The notes beneath the pieces were generated by a model that had not been told where the DNA came from, did no database searches, and was given only the letters and a program-made list of their open reading frames with translations. Shown piece by piece: positions 9,314-18,437 of a stretch of DNA of 64,000 bases (position 1 is its first letter; each line of letters starts with the position of its first letter). The position numbers and the translations under genes were made by a program. The DNA comes from Humitalea sp050632385 (GTDB lineage Bacteria > Pseudomonadota > Alphaproteobacteria > Acetobacterales > Acetobacteraceae), in NCBI RefSeq assembly GCF_050632385.1, contig NZ_CP192599.1, positions 3,038,001 through 3,102,000 on the forward strand. The letters run 5' to 3'.

Positions 9314-10044
9314 GCATCCGCTCCGGCTTCAGGGTTGCGGGGCTGTGGTGGCGTGGCCCAAGGCAGGTCCACGGCTTCCGCCCATTGGTAGGGTTCGCTG
9401 TCGGCCGCCGGCGCGATGTCCTCACGCGGCGGGGTGGCGCAGGGGGATGCTTCGGCGTCATCCGCCGGCACCGCGACCTCGGCCGCCGAGGCCGGTGCGA
9501 TCGCCTCGTCATCCGCCACCCGGGGCGCGCCGAGCAGCGACGCGAACGCCTCCGCCGGCGGCATGCGGATCGGCGTGCCGCCCGCTGTCCAGAACAGGCT
9601 GCGCCCATCCAGCGTCGCATCCGGGTCTGGCGGCGGGGCCATGGGCAGCAGGGCCAGCAGCCCGTCCGCATCCATCTCCCCCGCGCGGCCGCGCAGCGCG
9701 GCGTCTTCCATGGCGGCGAACCATGCGTCGTCCGGCGGGGCGCAGGCGTCCTGCGTCACCGCCGCCAGGGTCAGCGGAAAGCGCCGGCCGACGGTGTCCT
9801 GCGACGTGACCATCACCCCCACCGCCGCATCGGGACCGCAGGCCCCGGGCGCCAGGCGGAAGCGCCAGGCCGGCGCCGATTCCCACGCATCATCCCAGGC
9901 CTGCCCGAGCGCCCCGCGCGACGCCGCGATGCCGGCCGACAGCCAGTCATCCCAGGCCGCGACAAAGCCGCGCGGCAGGCCGCGGCGAACGAAGTCGCCA
10001 TGGGCCGGCAGCTTGCCGAACAAGCCTGTTGATGCGTCCTCCAT
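9310..10044 (-). CDS. tagF: Type VI secretion-associated protein TagF (ImpM family)
   Basis: A TagF/ImpM-family protein of 244 residues. In Pseudomonas, TagF is a post-translational repressor of T6SS assembly. The N-terminal GLFGKLPAHGDFVRRGLP block and the following WDDWLSAG region are the family signature (residues 7-40). The C-terminal third is acidic and probably flexible, ending in PWATPPQPRNPEAGADA. The stop overlaps the PP2C start (ATGA) and the start lies three bases from the tssM stop, so expression is tightly coupled to both. The pairing with a PP2C gene agrees with a regulatory rather than structural job. Confidence 0.87.
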   Translation of the reverse strand: MEDASTGLFGKLPAHGDFVRRGLPRGFVAAWDDWLSAGIAASRGALGQAWDDAWESAPAWRFRLAPGACGPDAAVGVMVTSQDTVGRRFPLTLAAVTQDACAPPDDAWFAAMEDAALRGRAGEMDADGLLALLPMAPPPDPDATLDGRSLFWTAGGTPIRMPPAEAFASLLGAPRVADDEAIAPASAAEVAVPADDAEASPCATPPREDIAPAADSEPYQWAEAVDLPWATPPQPRNPEAGADA

Positions 10045-10047
10045 GGG

Positions 10048-13000
10048 TCAGTTCGGCCGCAAGGTGGGGCAGCGGAACTCCAGCAACTCACGCAGGCCAA
10101 AGGGGTTCACGCTGCTCGATGCCTGCACCAGGAAGTCGGCGGATTTGTCGCCCTGCGTGACCGACAGGCGGAACCGATCGGGCTGCGCCGTCGCATTCAA
10201 CCGGCCGAGGAACACGAAGCGCAGCGTCGCCCAGGCGCCGTCATAGGCCAGCGGCCCGGCGCTGGATTCCGGGTCGAAGGTCAAGGTCACCGGGTTTTGG
10301 GCCGGGAAGCTGACATCCACCGGCCGCCCGCCCCCGCCTGGCGTCAGCGCCACGCGATTGCCGGAGGCTTCCAGCACCCCCGCCGTGGTGCCTGCCGAAA
10401 GCCCCTGCGGCACCAGTTGGAAGCGGAAGCCGCTGTTGCCGCCGGTCGGGAAGAAGGCATCGCGGATCGCCGCGGCGCGCTGGAACTGCACCAGGTCGGC
10501 CGGGCTGATCGGCGGCGGCAGACCATCGGCCGCGACCGGGCGCCAGGGGCGCTGCGTCGTATCGGCATAGTTGCGGATATTCGCCGTGAAGAAAGTGTCG
10601 AACAGCCCGCCCGGCGCGAAGAGCCGGATGAAGTCATCCATCGGCATATCCGGCGCGGCATTGGCCCGGCGGAAGGGGAAGCGCGTTTCCATGCCGCGGC
10701 ACAGCGGCGCCAGTTGCTGCCCGCCGGCGGCGGCGATGGCGGCCTGCGCACCGCCGGCGCGGGCCTGGCCCGTCGATTGCGCCAGGGCCGTCATCCAGCC
10801 TTGCAGCGGCTGCGGCTGGCGCTGTGCCTCCGACAACAGCCGCTGGCCGGGGTCCAGGCCCTGGGTCGGCGGCAAGGCGGTGCCGGGGGGCGAGTTGGCC
10901 AGGCGCGCGACCTGCACATAGAGGTCGTTCAGGATGGCCAGCACGCCGTCGAGGGGTGCGCCCGCCGCTTCGCGCAATTCGCGGAAACGCGGTTCCACCA
11001 CATCGGCGACCGGCTTGGCGCCGCTGCCGCCGAGGTTGGCGCCCACCGCCGCCGCGACCCGGCTGGCCGCCGCCGTCGCGGCCTGCGCCGCCTGCGCCGC
11101 GGCCCCCGCCAGGGCGGCGCCGGCCGCGCCACCGGGGGGTTCCGGTGCCGTGCCGGGCGCCAGTTGGCGCGCGATGGAGCGCAACAGATCCTTCATCGGG
11201 CTGTTCGGCGCACCCAGCAGGTTCAGCCCCTCGGCCGCCGCGTTCAGGCTGGCGAAGGGCGGCAGCACGATGTCGCCCAGCATGGCTTCCCAGGCGCGGA
11301 CGTAGTCGGCGGCGTAGAGCGCCAGTACATCGGCCTCCAACCGCCCCGGGTTGCCGGCGCCGGCGACCGCCGCCTCCGGCCCCAGGACCCAGGATTCGCT
11401 GGCGGCCTCAAGCGCTGCCTGCGGCAGGCGCGGCAGCACGGCGCGGTACAGGCCCTCCACCGTGAACAGACCCGGCACGCCCTCGGTCAGCGGGCGGCCG
11501 CTGCTGCGGGTGAAATAGCGCTGGCCGGCGGCGCCCAGGGGCTGTGCCGGCGTCCAGGCCGGGATGTTTTCCGCCAGTGGACGCAGGCGGGTGTAGACGC
11601 GCTGCGCCATCGGCAGGCGGGAGAAGACGCGCCGCGCCTGATCGACCAGCGCGCCATCCAGCGGATAGGCGGCGAGTTGCCCGGCCAGCAGCGCGTCCAG
11701 ATGCCGGCCCAGCGCATCGCGGCCAGGCTGGTTCACGGCGCCGGGGAATTCGGCCTGCCAGTCGAGCCCGAACCATTCCTTCACCAGGGTCCGGTCCATC
11801 GGCCCCTGCTTGCCGAGCATCAGGTAGACGCGCACCGCCTCATACAGGAAGTCGGGGCGCTGGATGCCCTGGCGGATCTGCGCCTCGACCCGCGCCAGCA
11901 GGCGGGGCAGCAGCACGCGGTCCAGAGCACGGCGATAGGCGGAATCGGCACCGGCGGAGAGCATCTCCTCCTGGCTCAAGCCAAAAGCCGGGCCATCGCC
12001 CTTGGCCGCTTCCGGCAGGGCGCGGGTGGCCTCCAGATAGCCGAGCACGCGGGTCAGGTCGGGCGAAGGCACCCGTTCCAGCGGTTCGGCATTGGTCGCC
12101 GCCGCTTCGGCGGCGGTGACGGCGACGGTCAGGCGCCGTTCGCGCGTGGCCTCGGTTTCGAGCGCCATGAACCCCCAGGCGCCGCCGCCGACCAGCAGCA
12201 GGATCGCGGCGGCCCAGGCGCCGAGTTGCACCATGCGGCGGCGGGATTCCAAGCCACGGTCGTTCGCGGCCAGCCGGGCTTCGTTGAACACGACATCCTT
12301 GAGCAAGCGCCCAAGGAAATAGGCCCGCCCCTTCTGGCCCATCACCGCCGCGGGGCGCTTGGGGTCCAGGCCGAAGGCGCGCGACAGCGCGCCCGACAGG
12401 CGGTCGAGCGGCGTGCCTTCCTGCGTGCCCGAGGTGAAGTACACCCCGCGCAGGAATGGCGCGGGATCGAGTTTCGACCCGCCAAAGGCCGCCTGCACAA
12501 AGGCCTGCAAAGGCCCTTCCAGCGAGGCGACCTGCGCCGGGAAGCCGGCGATCAGCGCGCGCTGCGACGGGCCGCGTTCGGCCTGCAGCCGTTCCAGCAG
12601 GCGCGCGGTCAGGCGTTCCTCCAGCGCCTTGAACTCTTCGCCGAATTTCTGCACCGCGCCCTCGGGCGTTGCGGCGACAGGGAAGGTGAAGCCCCAGACC
12701 TGGTCGCGGCCGGCCTTGTCCAGATCGTCGAAGAATTCCGTGAAGCCAGGCAGAAGGTCGGTCTTGCTGACCAGGAAATACACCGGCAGGCGCTGGCCCA
12801 GGCGGGTTTCCAATTCCTTGATCCGCCGCCGCACGCTGCGGGCGTGCGATTCGCGCTGCGTCGCATCCAGCCGCGACAGCATGTCCACGCCAAAGGCGAC
12901 CAGCACGCCGTTCAGCGGCTGGCGCGGGCGGTTCTTCTTGACCAGGTCCAGGAAGCGTTCCCAGCCGGCCTTGTCCGCATCGGCGTCGCTGTCCTGGGTC

Positions 13001-13527
13001 GTGTAGCGCCCGGCGGTGTCGATCATCACCGCCCGTTCGGACAGCCACCAATCGCAGAAGCGCGTGCCGCCGACGCCGGCAACGCGGCCCTCGGCCAGCG
13101 GGAATTCCAGCCCGCTGTTCATCAGCGCGGTGGTCTTGCCCGAACCCGGCGGGCCGATGATCGCATACCAAGGCAGGTCGTAGAGGAAGGTCCCCTTCCC
13201 GCCCGTCGCGGCCTTCAACTTGGCCAGCGCCTCGGTCAGCTTGCCGCGCAACTCGGCTTCCTCGGCCGCTGCGTGTTCGTCCTTGGCGATCTTCGGGTCG
13301 GGTGCGGCGGCGGCTTCGACCAGGGCGGAATCGCGGCCCTCCCGCTTGCGCCCCATCAGGAAGACGATGACGGCCCAGAGCAGGATCGGAATGCCGACCA
13401 GGATGCCGCGCAGCCAGATCGCGTCGAAAGCCTCCCCAAGCAGCGGCGCGAAGAGCCAGACAACGACATCCAGCAACAGGATGCCGAGCAGCGCGCCAAG
13501 CGCGGGGATGGAGAAGAAGGCGCGCAT
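10048..13527 (-). CDS. tssM: Type VI secretion membrane-complex protein TssM (IcmF)
   Basis: The inner-membrane TssM/IcmF subunit, 1159 residues, which spans the envelope and joins TssL to the TssJ lipoprotein. Two hydrophobic helices lie at about 4-30 and 36-59. They are followed by a cytoplasmic NTPase-like domain with Walker A GPPGSGKT at 125-132 and VMIDTAGRY as the Walker B region. A third helix (LGAWAAAILLLVGGGAWGF, about 430-450) leads to the large periplasmic part. The C-terminal region ends in the conserved FRCPTLRPN-like tail. The ATG at 13527 lies one base from the tssL stop. A longer upstream extension in the same frame overlaps tssL and was rejected. Confidence 0.95.
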   Translation of the reverse strand: MRAFFSIPALGALLGILLLDVVVWLFAPLLGEAFDAIWLRGILVGIPILLWAVIVFLMGRKREGRDSALVEAAAAPDPKIAKDEHAAAEEAELRGKLTEALAKLKAATGGKGTFLYDLPWYAIIGPPGSGKTTALMNSGLEFPLAEGRVAGVGGTRFCDWWLSERAVMIDTAGRYTTQDSDADADKAGWERFLDLVKKNRPRQPLNGVLVAFGVDMLSRLDATQRESHARSVRRRIKELETRLGQRLPVYFLVSKTDLLPGFTEFFDDLDKAGRDQVWGFTFPVAATPEGAVQKFGEEFKALEERLTARLLERLQAERGPSQRALIAGFPAQVASLEGPLQAFVQAAFGGSKLDPAPFLRGVYFTSGTQEGTPLDRLSGALSRAFGLDPKRPAAVMGQKGRAYFLGRLLKDVVFNEARLAANDRGLESRRRMVQLGAWAAAILLLVGGGAWGFMALETEATRERRLTVAVTAAEAAATNAEPLERVPSPDLTRVLGYLEATRALPEAAKGDGPAFGLSQEEMLSAGADSAYRRALDRVLLPRLLARVEAQIRQGIQRPDFLYEAVRVYLMLGKQGPMDRTLVKEWFGLDWQAEFPGAVNQPGRDALGRHLDALLAGQLAAYPLDGALVDQARRVFSRLPMAQRVYTRLRPLAENIPAWTPAQPLGAAGQRYFTRSSGRPLTEGVPGLFTVEGLYRAVLPRLPQAALEAASESWVLGPEAAVAGAGNPGRLEADVLALYAADYVRAWEAMLGDIVLPPFASLNAAAEGLNLLGAPNSPMKDLLRSIARQLAPGTAPEPPGGAAGAALAGAAAQAAQAATAAASRVAAAVGANLGGSGAKPVADVVEPRFRELREAAGAPLDGVLAILNDLYVQVARLANSPPGTALPPTQGLDPGQRLLSEAQRQPQPLQGWMTALAQSTGQARAGGAQAAIAAAGGQQLAPLCRGMETRFPFRRANAAPDMPMDDFIRLFAPGGLFDTFFTANIRNYADTTQRPWRPVAADGLPPPISPADLVQFQRAAAIRDAFFPTGGNSGFRFQLVPQGLSAGTTAGVLEASGNRVALTPGGGGRPVDVSFPAQNPVTLTFDPESSAGPLAYDGAWATLRFVFLGRLNATAQPDRFRLSVTQGDKSADFLVQASSSVNPFGLRELLEFRCPTLRPN

Positions 13528-13528
13528 C

Positions 13529-14929
13529 TCAGCGGTTCCCACGCAGCAGAATGACTTCGATGCGGCGGTTTTCTTCCCGGCCCTCCGCGGTGGCATTGCT
13601 CGCCAGAGGTTCGGCGTCGGCCTTGCCTTCGGCGGCGAAGCGCGTCGGGTCGCCATTGGCCGCGACGATCGCGGCCATGGCTTCCTGCGCACGGGCGGCG
13701 GAGAGCGCGAAGTTCGACGGGAAGCGCACCGTGCGGATCGGCTGGTTGTCCGAATGGCCCTGCACGACGACGCGGCCAGGCTCGTCCTTCAACCCATCGC
13801 CGATGCGGCGAAGGATATCGATGAAGCGCGGATCGACCGTGGCCGAGCCGGAGGGGAACATCCCCCGCCCGCGAATACGGACCAGCAACCGCTGCGCATC
13901 GCCGTCGACGGAGACCAGCCCCTGCGCGATCTCGGGCGCCAGGAACTGCCGCAGTTTCGGCGCGGCGTCGGGCGGACGGCGTTCGGGCGGCGGCGGTGGC
14001 GGGGGTGCGGGCGGCACCGGCGGCGCGCTGCGGTCGATGACGGGCAGCACGCCCGGCGGCAGGGCGGACATGCGTTCGTACAGATTGCCGGCATTGGCCG
14101 ACAGGCCGTCGGACAGCCAGTACCAGCCGCCACCCAAGAGCGCGACGGCGAAGGCGGCGGCGACCCAGGCGGGGATCGCCCGGCTCTGGCCACGATGCGG
14201 CGCGGCGACGCCTTTCCAATGCGGCGACAAATCCCGCTCATACGGCCCACGCAACTGGGCGAGCAGTTGGTACAGCCCCTCCCGCGTGCGATCGAGTTCG
14301 GCCGAACCGCGCGGCATCAGCCGGTACTTGCCCTGCAGGCCGAGGGAAAGCGCGAGGTAGGAGACCTCTAGCGCGCCCTTGTAGCGGCCCGGGTCCTTCA
14401 TCATCCCGGTCAGCAGGTCGAAGACGCGTTCGCCCGACCGGGTTTCCTGGTGGAAGGTCGAGACCAGCGATTTTGCCGCCCAGCCGGATTGCGAGCCCCA
14501 GGGCGAGGCGAGCACGACATCGTCGAGCGCCGAGCAGAGGACGTAATGCGTCGCGCGGATTTCCTCGGCGGTGGCGCCGATCTCGCGGGCATCGGCCTCG
14601 AACTGGCGCAGCGATCGCAGAGCGCGTTCGCGCAATTCATCGGGGTTGGGTGCGGCGGCAACGCCGGCATTCGCCAGGCGGGCGAGCAGGTCGAGCAGGG
14701 GCGCCGCGGCAGCCGCGAGCGGCCCGGGGCCGATCTTTGGCAGCGCCTCCGCCTCGCCAGCCAGGCGCGGCGCGCTGCTGCCCGATGGTGCGGCCGGCGC
14801 TGCCGCGCGGGGTGGCGCACCGCCGCCGAAGGGCGGCGGGCCGGCGGGCTGGGCAGGCTTTGCCCCGCCGGCCCCCCGCACCACCGTGCGATCAGAATCT
14901 TCGGGTTCGCCAAACGGATTGTCGCTCAT
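13529..14929 (-). CDS. tssL: Type VI secretion protein TssL (DotU) with C-terminal OmpA-like domain
   Basis: The DotU-type inner-membrane partner of TssM, 466 residues, in the extended form that carries its own peptidoglycan anchor. A Pro/Ala-rich N-terminus (1-70) is followed by the DotU domain with EIRATHYVLCSALDDVVLAS and FHQETRSGERVFDLL. A single membrane helix lies at about 248-266 (WVAAAFAVALLGGGWYW), then a proline-rich linker, and an OmpA-like domain at about 350-465 with VQGHSDNQPI and the NFALSAARAQ peptidoglycan-binding segment. The stop leaves one base before tssM and the start overlaps the tssK stop by four bases. The fused domain explains why no separate TagL gene is needed. Confidence 0.95.
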   Translation of the reverse strand: MSDNPFGEPEDSDRTVVRGAGGAKPAQPAGPPPFGGGAPPRAAAPAAPSGSSAPRLAGEAEALPKIGPGPLAAAAAPLLDLLARLANAGVAAAPNPDELRERALRSLRQFEADAREIGATAEEIRATHYVLCSALDDVVLASPWGSQSGWAAKSLVSTFHQETRSGERVFDLLTGMMKDPGRYKGALEVSYLALSLGLQGKYRLMPRGSAELDRTREGLYQLLAQLRGPYERDLSPHWKGVAAPHRGQSRAIPAWVAAAFAVALLGGGWYWLSDGLSANAGNLYERMSALPPGVLPVIDRSAPPVPPAPPPPPPPERRPPDAAPKLRQFLAPEIAQGLVSVDGDAQRLLVRIRGRGMFPSGSATVDPRFIDILRRIGDGLKDEPGRVVVQGHSDNQPIRTVRFPSNFALSAARAQEAMAAIVAANGDPTRFAAEGKADAEPLASNATAEGREENRRIEVILLRGNR

Positions 14930-16263
14930 GCGCGTATCGCCCAGAGACTGAGACGGAGGTTCGGGAAATCGCCCGAGACATGGATCGCGAAGCCGCCGCT
15001 GGTCTGCATCTGCTGCCAGTGCGGGCTGCCGCGATCGAGCTCAAAATACACCGCCCCAGCGTGGAACGGAATCTGTCGTGGTGCCACCGGCAGCGGCCGG
15101 ACGACGATGCCGGGCAAGGCCACATTGACCAGTTCGCGGATGTGTTCGACCGCGCCGATCTTGACCTGGTTGGGGAACTGGCGCCGCACCTGTTCGCCCG
15201 GCATGTCGGCCATCACCGTCATCACGAACTGGCCGGCACGCAGCAGGTTGCGGTCCAGGATGGGGCCGACGCGCACGCCGTGGCTGCGTTCCTGCAAGGG
15301 GATTTCGACCGCGTTGGTTTCCAGCACCGCCGACAGGCTGCGCCGCAGATCCGCGATCACCGGGGCAAAGGAGCGTTGCAGGTCGTCGTGCCGATAGGCC
15401 GGATAGGTCGAGGCCTTCTTGTCGGGCGACGTAAAGGTCGCGAGTTCGCCGGCGATCTGCACCAGGGTCGCGAACAGCGTCTCGGGATGCACATTCCCCG
15501 CATCGGCGTAATGCGCCAGCAGCGGCAGGCAGCGGTTGACGGTTTGCAGCAGTAGGAAGTCCGCGACCTCCGCCACGCCGCGTGCGCCGGGCTGGGACAG
15601 CCGCGCGCCCAGGGCCTCGGCCCGCTGGCCCAGCATGCCGACGAGTTCGGCCACGATATTGGCCAGCGGCGGCACCGCCGAAATCCGCAGGCAGGGCGGC
15701 ATGAAGCGGTCGTCGATCATGACGCGGCGATCGGCCTGCACCTCCACGATGCGGGCGAGGCCGAGGCAGGAGAAGCCGGCGCGCTCCTCGCTTTCCAGCA
15801 TGAAGCGCAGGCGGGGGCGGCCGACGCCGAGTTCGGCCGGCAGGGTCGCGTCCGAATGGGTGTCGTAGGCTTCGAAGGGGCGCAGGTGGTAGCGCGCGGC
15901 GGCCGCCTCCGCCCCATCGGTCGCGGTCACTTCCGGGCTGCCGGGCTGGCGCACCGGCAGGGCCAGGTAGACCACCTGGTTGCGCGTGCCCTCGGCCAGG
16001 TCGAGCGGCGCGGGTTGGTCGGCGGTGCCGGGGATGGCGAAGGGGGTGCCGTCCTCCAGCACGCCCGCGACGTTGGAGATCGCGAATTTCCCCGCGGCCA
16101 GCAGGTCGCGATCCAGCGCGAATTCGGTGATGCCCCAGGGATGCGCGCGCAAGGGTGCGGCCCGTGCCTGGAGCAGGTGCTCAAGATAGCGGTCCTGCTG
16201 CTGAAAGTGCTGTGCGCGGAGGAACATGCCCTCCTGCCAGACGACCTTATCGTGCCAAGCCAT
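14926..16263 (-). CDS. tssK: Type VI secretion baseplate-to-membrane connector TssK (ImpJ)
   Basis: TssK, 445 residues, links the T6SS baseplate to the TssJLM membrane complex. The N-terminus is the family hallmark: WQEGMFLRAQHFQQQDRY at about 9-26, directly followed by the HPWG motif. The C-terminus ends in the short beta-rich stretch GGFAIHVSGDFPNLRLSLW that forms the membrane-complex-binding head. Length and motifs are normal. It overlaps tssL by four bases. An 83-base gap separates it from tagH upstream, with no clear terminator in it, so cotranscription is likely. Confidence 0.95.
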   Translation of the reverse strand: MAWHDKVVWQEGMFLRAQHFQQQDRYLEHLLQARAAPLRAHPWGITEFALDRDLLAAGKFAISNVAGVLEDGTPFAIPGTADQPAPLDLAEGTRNQVVYLALPVRQPGSPEVTATDGAEAAAARYHLRPFEAYDTHSDATLPAELGVGRPRLRFMLESEERAGFSCLGLARIVEVQADRRVMIDDRFMPPCLRISAVPPLANIVAELVGMLGQRAEALGARLSQPGARGVAEVADFLLLQTVNRCLPLLAHYADAGNVHPETLFATLVQIAGELATFTSPDKKASTYPAYRHDDLQRSFAPVIADLRRSLSAVLETNAVEIPLQERSHGVRVGPILDRNLLRAGQFVMTVMADMPGEQVRRQFPNQVKIGAVEHIRELVNVALPGIVVRPLPVAPRQIPFHAGAVYFELDRGSPHWQQMQTSGGFAIHVSGDFPNLRLSLWAIRA

Positions 16264-16346
16264 GCTGCGTGCCGTTCCCCTGCATCGGCGCCCATGGCCG
16301 ATGCCCCGTTGTTGTCGCCGATGCCCCGCAGCACATCAGGCCGTCA

Positions 16347-18008
16347 TCACCCCTTGCCCGCCCGCGACGCGTCTTCATAGGCGCGTGCGAAAGCCTTGCC
16401 GAAGGCGCTGTCGAAGTCATCCTCGAATTGATCTGTCACCTGTTGGTGAAGCTTGCGATAGGCCTCCCACAGGCGCTTTTCGCGCGCGCCGGGCATGATG
16501 CCGCCGCCTTGCACATCCGTCTCCAACCCAGCGGGTGCCAGTTTCGCGAGCAGCGCGCGGGCGGCGGCCTGGGTCGCGGCGACGGTCGCGACCTGGTGGG
16601 CGGTCAGGTCGTCCACAGTTTCCTGAACCGCCGCCGGCCCGTTGCCGCGTGGGCCGAGCAGCGCCTGCACCGCCATCTCATCGGTCGCGGCGAATTTCAC
16701 CGGATTGTTCCCGGCGGCGCGCAGCATGGTCTGTTCGATGCGGAATTCGCGCTTCACATCGGCCCGCGCGATCAGCAGCGCACGCAGGCCGCCGACCGAG
16801 GCCCGCAGCGCGACGCCCGCCGCCGTCAGCGCCGCGCCGGCATCGGTGCCGGGCGGGGGCGGCGGTAGGCCGGCGGCGTTCAACAGCAGTGCCAGCGCCT
16901 GGTCGAGCGAACCGGCCGCCGCCGGCACGGCCGCCATGACCGGCGGAGGCGGCGGCGCGACGGGCGGTCGGTCGCCTGCCTCGGCAAAGGGATCGGCGAC
17001 CGGCGGTGCCGGCGCCCGCGGTGCCGCCATGGCGCCGAAGGGGTCGCCCGGTTCGGCAAATGGATCGGCACGCGGCGCCGGTGGCGGCGTCAGATCGGCG
17101 AAAGGATCGCCCGGTGGCGGCGCGACCGGCGCAGGCGGCCGCGCGACGGGTGCCGCGGGCGGGGCCATGTCGGCGAAGGGATCCGGTAAGGGCGGGGCCG
17201 CCGGCGCCTTCGGGGCCTGGAGGTCGGCGAAGGGGTCGGGCAGCCCGCCGCCACGCGGCGGCGATGGCGCCGCGAAGGGATCGGCCAGGAAGGGATCGGG
17301 CGCGGCGGGCGGCGGCGCGCGCCCGGCGGGCGGCAGATCGGCGAAGGGATCGGGCAGACCGGCAAAGGGATCGGCCACCGGGCGGGTGGGCGCCGCCTGC
17401 GGCGTCGGGGCGTTCCAGTCATCCGGCAGCAGGTCCGGCATCATGGCGCGCGGCGGGGTGAAGACGTCGTTGGTGCTCGGGCGATGGTCCGGCATGCTGG
17501 GGGCGAGATCCTCGTCGCCCAGCGGATCGAAGTCGGATGGCAGCAAGGGCGCCCCGCCGCCCTGCGGCCCGCCTGCCGGCGACAGGCCCGGCAGCGGGGC
17601 CGAGAAGATGTCGTCCGAAGGCGCCGCATGCGCCCCCATCGGGTCCGGTGTCGCGGACGCGGATTGCCATTGGCCGGCGCCCCAGGCGGCCTCTTCCTCG
17701 ACCCGGCACTCGATTTCATACGATCCCAGCCGCAACCGGTCGCCGTCGCGCAGCGCCCGTGTCTGGTCGCGCCCGACCGGATCGCCGCTGCTGTTGACGA
17801 AGGTGCCGTTGGTGGACAGGTCGCGCACCTGCCACCCGCCGGAGAAATACTCGACGGCGCAATGGCGCTTGGACAGCACGCGGTCGGGGTCCATCAGCGG
17901 CCAGTCGCATTCCGCGCCCCGGCCCATGACGTATTCGCCGCCCGGCACGCGTCGCTGTTCAGGCACCGCCTGGTCTGGACAGCGCAGGACGGACAGCACC
18001 AGCACCAT
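16347..18008 (-). CDS. tagH: Type VI secretion FHA-domain protein TagH with DPF-repeat linker
   Basis: A 553-residue FHA protein of the TagH/Fha1 type, which in phosphorylation-controlled T6SS reads phosphothreonine and promotes assembly. The N-terminal FHA domain (about 22-95) shows the GRGAECDWPL, LSKRHCAVEY and NGTFVNS motifs needed for phosphopeptide binding. Residues about 150-345 are a low-complexity Pro/Ala/Asp linker with ten DPF tripeptides, mostly as DPFAD or DPFAE. The C-terminal domain (about 370-553), ending in FEDDFDSAFGKAFARAYEDA, is the conserved T6SS-specific FHA tail. It is the first gene of the tssKLM block. The 129 bases upstream, before the PAAR gene, probably hold a promoter. 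Confidence 0.93.
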   Translation of the reverse strand: MVLVLSVLRCPDQAVPEQRRVPGGEYVMGRGAECDWPLMDPDRVLSKRHCAVEYFSGGWQVRDLSTNGTFVNSSGDPVGRDQTRALRDGDRLRLGSYEIECRVEEEAAWGAGQWQSASATPDPMGAHAAPSDDIFSAPLPGLSPAGGPQGGGAPLLPSDFDPLGDEDLAPSMPDHRPSTNDVFTPPRAMMPDLLPDDWNAPTPQAAPTRPVADPFAGLPDPFADLPPAGRAPPPAAPDPFLADPFAAPSPPRGGGLPDPFADLQAPKAPAAPPLPDPFADMAPPAAPVARPPAPVAPPPGDPFADLTPPPAPRADPFAEPGDPFGAMAAPRAPAPPVADPFAEAGDRPPVAPPPPPVMAAVPAAAGSLDQALALLLNAAGLPPPPPGTDAGAALTAAGVALRASVGGLRALLIARADVKREFRIEQTMLRAAGNNPVKFAATDEMAVQALLGPRGNGPAAVQETVDDLTAHQVATVAATQAAARALLAKLAPAGLETDVQGGGIMPGAREKRLWEAYRKLHQQVTDQFEDDFDSAFGKAFARAYEDASRAGKG

Positions 18009-18137
18009 GGACGGTTCCCCGAAAAATCCGATCCGCTCACATCCGCCCGGACGACCGCCCGGGCGCGCAGCAATGTTGCGCGACCATCGCTAGTGGGCCG
18101 TCAGGGGCGCGGCGACGTCAACCTCAACCGCGCGGCA

Positions 18138-18434
18138 TCAGCCGCCAATGATCACCGTCGGGAAACCGAGGATGATGTTGCCGCCATGCGCCGTCATGTC
18201 GCCGATCCGCGCGGCCGGCAGGTAGGTGACCAGGACGGTCATGCTGCCTTTGACGATGACATCGGGTGGGCCCACGCAAACGCATTGATCGCTGACCCGT
18301 GCCTGCGGCAGATACCCGGTGATCACCGTCGGCGCCCCCGTGATGATGGGGCCGCCGATGTGCGGGATCGGCGGCACACCCGGCGTCACCATCGGACAGA
18401 CGTGCATGTCGCTGATGCGGGATGCTGGGGGCAT
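18138..18434 (-). CDS. PAAR-domain spike-tip protein
   Basis: A stand-alone PAAR protein of 98 residues that should form the sharpened, zinc-binding tip on the VgrG trimer of the T6SS. Two PAAR-type repeats are visible, LPQARVSDQCVC and LPAARIGDMTAHGG, together with His11/Cys13 near the N-terminus and the Gly-rich HIGGPI and GFPTVIIGG turns. No toxin extension is fused at either end. It lies three bases after the DUF6931 gene, which overlaps vgrG, so VgrG, the intervening protein and the tip are made together. Confidence 0.92.
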   Translation of the reverse strand: MPPASRISDMHVCPMVTPGVPPIPHIGGPIITGAPTVITGYLPQARVSDQCVCVGPPDVIVKGSMTVLVTYLPAARIGDMTAHGGNIILGFPTVIIGG

Positions 18435-18437
18435 GGA

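Noticed and set aside
10297..13554. A very long open frame (over 1000 codons) on the plus strand opposite tssM
   Set aside because: It is antisense to an unmistakable TssM gene, is Arg/Gln/His-rich without any domain, and such open frames are expected by codon bias in very GC-rich DNA.
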